In this document: positions 60,833 to 64,000 of the stretch, piece by piece
Layout of the letters: every line of letters starts with the position of its first letter
Numbering within the stretch: the first letter of the stretch is position 1
Source of the DNA: Paenibacillus sp. Marseille-Q4541
GTDB taxonomy: Bacteria > Bacillota > Bacilli > Paenibacillales > Paenibacillaceae
Length of the DNA: 64,000 nucleotides
Assembly (NCBI RefSeq): GCF_018310695.1
Contig: NZ_JAGXCY010000027.1
Span: forward strand, 1-64,000
Direction of reading: 5' to 3'
Made by a program: the position numbers and the translations under genes
Notes under the pieces: generated by a model
Seen by the model: the letters and a program-made list of their open reading frames with translations, nothing else
What the model was told of the DNA's origin: nothing
Databases searched by the model: none

Positions 60833-61511
60833 GATATAGGGACCGGGCAAGACGAAAACCAAGATCATCGATTCGGAATGAAGGATGACTCCTCCGGCGG
60901 CATGTCGAACCACAGCCCCTAGCCTCTTCCGCCCAGCTGCCACCGCGGAAAATCCGGTAGGAATCATATACTTTCACATCGTATACATCCCAACACCATT
61001 CCCACACATTTCCTAACATATCATAAAGTCCCCAGACATTCGGCAGTTTCCCACCTACTTCATGTACCCTGCCTTCAGAGTTTTCTTGATACCACGCTAC
61101 TTCATCAAGATCTCCATAGCGATACCCTGTTGTTTCTGCTTTACAGGCATATTGCCATTCCGCTTCTGTAGGAAGACGATAGCCATCCGCTTCCCAGTTA
61201 CAGGCAACACGCTCACCATCGTTACTGACTGAATAACATTCCTCCAGACCCGAGTGTTGAGATAGCAAATTACAAAAGAGAATAGCATCATTCCATGAGA
61301 CGTCCACAATTGGAACCTTAGATTTTTCATAAGAATCCCTTGTATGTTGCAATATCGAGGAATATAACGCGCTTGTAACAGGAACCGGTGCGAGCAAAAA
61401 AGACTTCACTGTTACCGACCATGTCTGTTTGATCCGATCATCCCTTAACTCAATTTCACCTGCAGGAATGTTCACCATTGGATACTCAGCAAGCCCGGGT
61501 ATTATGCTCAC
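60810..61511 (-). CDS. SUMF1/FGE-like formylglycine-generating enzyme-family protein
   Basis: A 233-residue protein with the FGE-sulfatase fold: MVNIPAGEIEL, VPIVDVSWNDAILFCNLLSQ, YRLPTEAEWQYACKAETTGYRYGD (in parts), NVWGLYDMLGNVWEWCWDVY and RIFRGGSWAEEARGC to GFRLARS. True FGE has a copper-binding cysteine pair in a GGSYLCHxSYC context; here the corresponding stretch reads GGSWAEEARGCGSTCRRR, so oxidation of a sulfatase is uncertain. No sulfatase gene lies near except the unrelated LTA-synthase-like gene. The GTG start has GGGAGG eight bases upstream. Confidence 0.82.
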   Translation of the reverse strand: MSIIPGLAEYPMVNIPAGEIELRDDRIKQTWSVTVKSFLLAPVPVTSALYSSILQHTRDSYEKSKVPIVDVSWNDAILFCNLLSQHSGLEECYSVSNDGERVACNWEADGYRLPTEAEWQYACKAETTGYRYGDLDEVAWYQENSEGRVHEVGGKLPNVWGLYDMLGNVWEWCWDVYDVKVYDSYRIFRGGSWAEEARGCGSTCRRRSHPSFRIDDLGFRLARSLYPTPNKIG

Positions 61512-61534
61512 CTATCTTCCTCCCGTTCCATCTC

Positions 61535-61903
61535 TTATAATGACACACTTAACTTTTCAATCGCTTGTTGTTCCGTCGGCAAGAAAAAGATATCCTTTCC
61601 GCTGTTACACTCATAGACGAAATCTTGAAAGCTTTTACTTGAATAGACAGAAAAATCTCCTATAAAAGCAACCTTTACATGGTAATTGATAAACTTCTGA
61701 AGGATTTCGCCTGCAAGACGTGTTTTCAAATCAAAAAAGTTTTCACTGACTAAAGATTTGTGTATACAGATACGATTGCATCCTGCTTCATATTGTACGG
61801 TTGCCATTAGATCCAGCGCGGACTGAACATCCTTTATAACGATCTCACTGCCGTTCACTATGGCAATATTAATATTATTCATTTCTACCTTTGCTATATC
61901 CAT
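61535..61903 (-). CDS. DUF4180-domain protein
   Basis: A 122-residue cytosolic protein matching DUF4180 over most of its length: DVQSALDLMATVQYEAGCNRI (in parts), HKSLVSENFFDLKTRLAGEI, LQKFINYHVKVAFIGDFSVY, SSKSFQDFVYECNSGKDIFF, and the closing AIEKL. Its fold resembles SpoIIAA-like STAS proteins in outline. The function is unknown. It lies 23 bases upstream of the FGE-like gene on the same strand, so they may be co-transcribed. Confidence 0.85.
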   Translation of the reverse strand: MDIAKVEMNNINIAIVNGSEIVIKDVQSALDLMATVQYEAGCNRICIHKSLVSENFFDLKTRLAGEILQKFINYHVKVAFIGDFSVYSSKSFQDFVYECNSGKDIFFLPTEQQAIEKLSVSL

Positions 61904-61950
61904 AAAAATCCCCCTACGACTTTACTTCGTATACAATACGAGTATCCTCA

Positions 61951-63033
61951 TCAATCTTGAAGTTTACTACTTAGTTGTTCCTCTAACCAATCATAGGCCA
62001 TTCGCCCGCTAATTTCATGTCCTCCGTCAAAAAAATCAGCTTTCAGACTCTCCTTTGCAGAGGCTGCTTCATAGATCTGTTCAAGAATTGTGTAAGCTCG
62101 CTTCGCGCCGATCAGAGGAAAAACCCGATCCTCGATTCCCGCTTCCAACAGTAACGGCCTCGGAGCGATCAATCCAATGAAATCAGCCATCCTGGCCTCC
62201 CGTAAGATGCCCGGGATATAATTGTCTAGACAGTGACTTCTTGTGAGAATGCTGTCTTCGAACGTATTCGCGTATCCGCTGATCACTGTAGCTCCGATGC
62301 GTTCATCCAGAGCGGACATCATAGAAGCGATCATTCCTCCCCCGGATATGCCCATACAACCTATACGAACTGGATCAGCCTCTTCTCTCGTCTGCACATA
62401 ATCGAGGGCACGAATCATTTCATAAATGCGATAACCGGCAAGCGTTCCTCCTGCCATTAACAGTCTTAAGGCGATATAATGACAAGAGCTTTTTTTCGGA
62501 TCAGCCGTGAAGTCCTCCCTGAGTCTACGGTCGCCAAAGCCAAGAAGCTCCGGAGCGACAACAATGAATCCGCGTCTGACCAATTCGAGCGCAAAGTCCT
62601 TGTGTAGACCGGGCTGCCCAGTACGCTCCGATCCATCCGGTTCCAAACCGATTATCTCACGGCTCCCGTAACCATGTCCGTGCAGAGCGATGACTATGGG
62701 CCGGGGTCTCTCATAGGAACGTAGGGGAAGCAATAAATACATTGGCATACGCAAACCTTCATAGGTGGTAATTTCCACGCGTTCGCGGATATGATCATCA
62801 AGTTCGGTACGCTCCAAGATCACGGGATCAAGAAACGAAGAGTGCTCAGGGAAGCCTCCCAAAAGTGATACCATCCGTTCCGCTAATTCTGCACTCCAGT
62901 CATCCCAATCCATCCCTGGATAGAAAGCGCTCTGCGGCTGTATATTCTCGGTAAGTTGGTCTAAATAAAGCTTGGGATTCCATGTTTCCACTTCCGTTTT
63001 ACCTGATAGAAAATTATTTTCATTATCCGGCAT
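61951..63033 (-). CDS. Alpha/beta hydrolase (dienelactone hydrolase / acetyl-xylan-esterase-like)
   Basis: A hydrolase of about 360 residues with the full catalytic set: oxyanion region VIALHGHGYGSRE, nucleophile Ser230 in GCMGISGGGMIAS, Asp302 in LLLEAGIEDRVFP and His339 in DGGHEISGR. The helical N-terminal 90 residues and length fit the PF12715-like esterase group. No signal peptide, so it is cytosolic. ATG 63033 has AAGGGGG close upstream; GTG 63048 is the other option. The substrate is unknown but may be an acylated sugar. Confidence 0.83.
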   Translation of the reverse strand: MPDNENNFLSGKTEVETWNPKLYLDQLTENIQPQSAFYPGMDWDDWSAELAERMVSLLGGFPEHSSFLDPVILERTELDDHIRERVEITTYEGLRMPMYLLLPLRSYERPRPIVIALHGHGYGSREIIGLEPDGSERTGQPGLHKDFALELVRRGFIVVAPELLGFGDRRLREDFTADPKKSSCHYIALRLLMAGGTLAGYRIYEMIRALDYVQTREEADPVRIGCMGISGGGMIASMMSALDERIGATVISGYANTFEDSILTRSHCLDNYIPGILREARMADFIGLIAPRPLLLEAGIEDRVFPLIGAKRAYTILEQIYEAASAKESLKADFFDGGHEISGRMAYDWLEEQLSSKLQD

Positions 63034-63291
63034 ATCCCCCTTCACCACCTTTCCGATCCATTAGCCATAACGTCCAGAGCAGCGCTTTTATGTACTGTTT
63101 CCTTGAATGATTATTCCTTTAAGTGGTGCCCGTCAGGCTTTGATCAAAAACGATTGTAACAAATAGATGGGGTCGGAACAATCATTTCTGAACAGCATAA
63201 GAGGGAACATTATACCTCTTTGCTTTCATGAAGTGATGTCATGAGGAAATAAAGTGACTGTCTTCAATGCATTTTTAGAAAGTAACCGATA

Positions 63292-63450
63292 ATGTTTACC
63301 CAAAATATGATGGATAAAAGTAACAAATACTATTTTCTATTGCTACAACACGCGCAAACTTCGGAAGAGGTACCCATTAAGGCAAAGCAAATAATTGAAC
63401 AATATTCTCTGGTCGAAACCATTGAACAGTTGAAAATGATATCCAAATAA
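63292..63450 (+). CDS. Possible small protein, 52 residues
   Basis: A frame from ATG 63292 to TAA 63450 in the otherwise empty gap between two minus-strand hydrolase genes. It reads like a short helical protein (NMMDKSNKYYFLLLQHAQTS, VPIKAKQIIEQYSLVETIEQ) with few rare residues. The ribosome site is weak. Another 12-codon frame (GTG 63254, preceded by GAGG) ends just before it in another register, so a frameshifted longer gene is also possible. No family recognised. Confidence 0.4.
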   Translation: MFTQNMMDKSNKYYFLLLQHAQTSEEVPIKAKQIIEQYSLVETIEQLKMISK

Positions 63451-63454
63451 CGCA

Positions 63455-64000
63455 CTATAAAAATCGTAATGATTTCAAGAATTCCTCAATCCTTAGTGTA
63501 GTTTCGTTGTAAGGCTTATTTTCATGCCAACCATAATTAAAGAAGCCATGCCCCATCCCTTCATAAGATACAAAAGTAATGTCATTTCCTTTAGCCTTCA
63601 TACTATTAGTAAATTTCTTATTTTGGGTATAGAGCTCATCGGATGTCCCGCACATCCATAATGTTGGGGGAAGACACTTTTTAATATTGTGTATAGGAGA
63701 CAAATCAGTCGCTCTATCTAGTAGTTCGGGAAATAATCTCTCCATAATGTCCACTCCATCCATCCCAGCAGCTAAAACAACTAGGCCGTTTGGAATGTAA
63801 TCTGCACTTTGATCATCATTGATATGATCAAACATTATTGAAGATACCACTGTATAACCACCTGCCGATGCACCACACATTACAATTTGATTCGGATTGA
63901 CTCCGAGCTCTGCGGAATGAGTTCGCACCCAGGTAATAGCAGATTTAGCGTCACTAATCGCTTGGACTGGAGTAAACCCATCATCATGTCCATTTCGATA
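63455..64000 (-). CDS. Alpha/beta hydrolase (hormone-sensitive-lipase-like esterase), cut by the window edge
   Basis: The visible 181 residues are the C-terminal part of an esterase; the frame is open to the last base of the window, so the N-terminus with the HGGG oxyanion motif lies outside. It starts YRNGHDDGFTPVQAISDAKS, then has AITWVRTHSAELGVNPNQIV, nucleophile MCGASAGGYTV, acid residue in WMCGTSDELYTQN and catalytic His in YEGMGHGFFNYG. This is the pattern of small-ester hydrolases such as BD-FAE-type esterases. GTG 63928 is internal and not the real start. Confidence 0.87.
   Translation of the reverse strand, partial: YRNGHDDGFTPVQAISDAKSAITWVRTHSAELGVNPNQIVMCGASAGGYTVVSSIMFDHINDDQSADYIPNGLVVLAAGMDGVDIMERLFPELLDRATDLSPIHNIKKCLPPTLWMCGTSDELYTQNKKFTNSMKAKGNDITFVSYEGMGHGFFNYGWHENKPYNETTLRIEEFLKSLRFL

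Overview
The window looks like a chromosomal stretch of Paenibacillus or a close relative (Firmicutes, Bacillales). The signs are AT-leaning sequence, strong GGAGG-type ribosome sites with many TTG and GTG starts, Bacillus-type regulators and operators (AraR, CcpA cre, TnrA/GlnR, Fur, a tyrS T-box), dense sugar-uptake and AraC-family genes, and many orthologues of Bacillus subtilis genes. I see no phage, plasmid, insertion sequence or CRISPR array.

Layout. 0.1-2.5 kb: a secreted asparaginase behind a TnrA/GlnR-type box, and a winged-helix regulator. 2.6-15.2 kb: one long minus-strand operon of nine genes: a solute-binding lipoprotein, a very large membrane-anchored solute-binding protein with two carbohydrate-module-like domains, two complete pairs of sugar-ABC permeases, an NHL-repeat/TPR membrane protein, a Yip1-like membrane protein and a secreted DUF5696 glycosidase-like protein. 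It has no ATPase and a strong cre site upstream, and it is the best candidate here for an undescribed system. 15.7-28.2 kb: housekeeping and small genes (two related O-methyltransferases, YpsC-like rRNA methylase, LTA-synthase-like protein, LysR regulator, small Fe-S/thiol proteins, M14 peptidase, glutamate racemase, YtxH/DUF948 pair, DUF4261, HepT-like, Dabb). 28.4-30.0 kb: an orphan holin-like gene and a tandem-HTH protein.

30.1-36.6 kb: an L-arabinose locus (araB, araD, araR, araM) with four AraR-type operators, then a GH4 alpha-galactosidase (melA) divergent from an AraC-type regulator. 37.8-40.3 kb: tRNA-Leu, a second AraC regulator and a divergent GH29 alpha-L-fucosidase. 40.4-47.2 kb: a MetE-like methyltransferase with a LysR regulator, an LD-carboxypeptidase, a YcgR/YcgQ-like pair, endonuclease IV and tRNA-Lys. 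47.4-49.5 kb: a threonine-degradation pair (tdh-type epimerase plus kbl), with kbl broken by a one-base frameshift. 49.8-53.8 kb: a secreted copper-amine-oxidase-N-like protein, a nitronate monooxygenase-like protein and tyrS with its T-box.

53.9-60.1 kb: a Fur-box iron-siderophore importer (binding lipoprotein and two permeases, no ATPase) divergent from a TetR regulator, then a flavodoxin-like gene behind a strong promoter with a palindromic operator, and a DUF3817-MFS fusion. 60.3-64 kb: a small membrane protein, an FGE/SUMF1-like protein, DUF4180, two alpha/beta hydrolases (the last cut by the window edge) and a small unlisted ORF.

Starts were chosen from Shine-Dalgarno position where the longest frame was implausible. 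Functional calls rest on motif recognition by eye; no database search was run.
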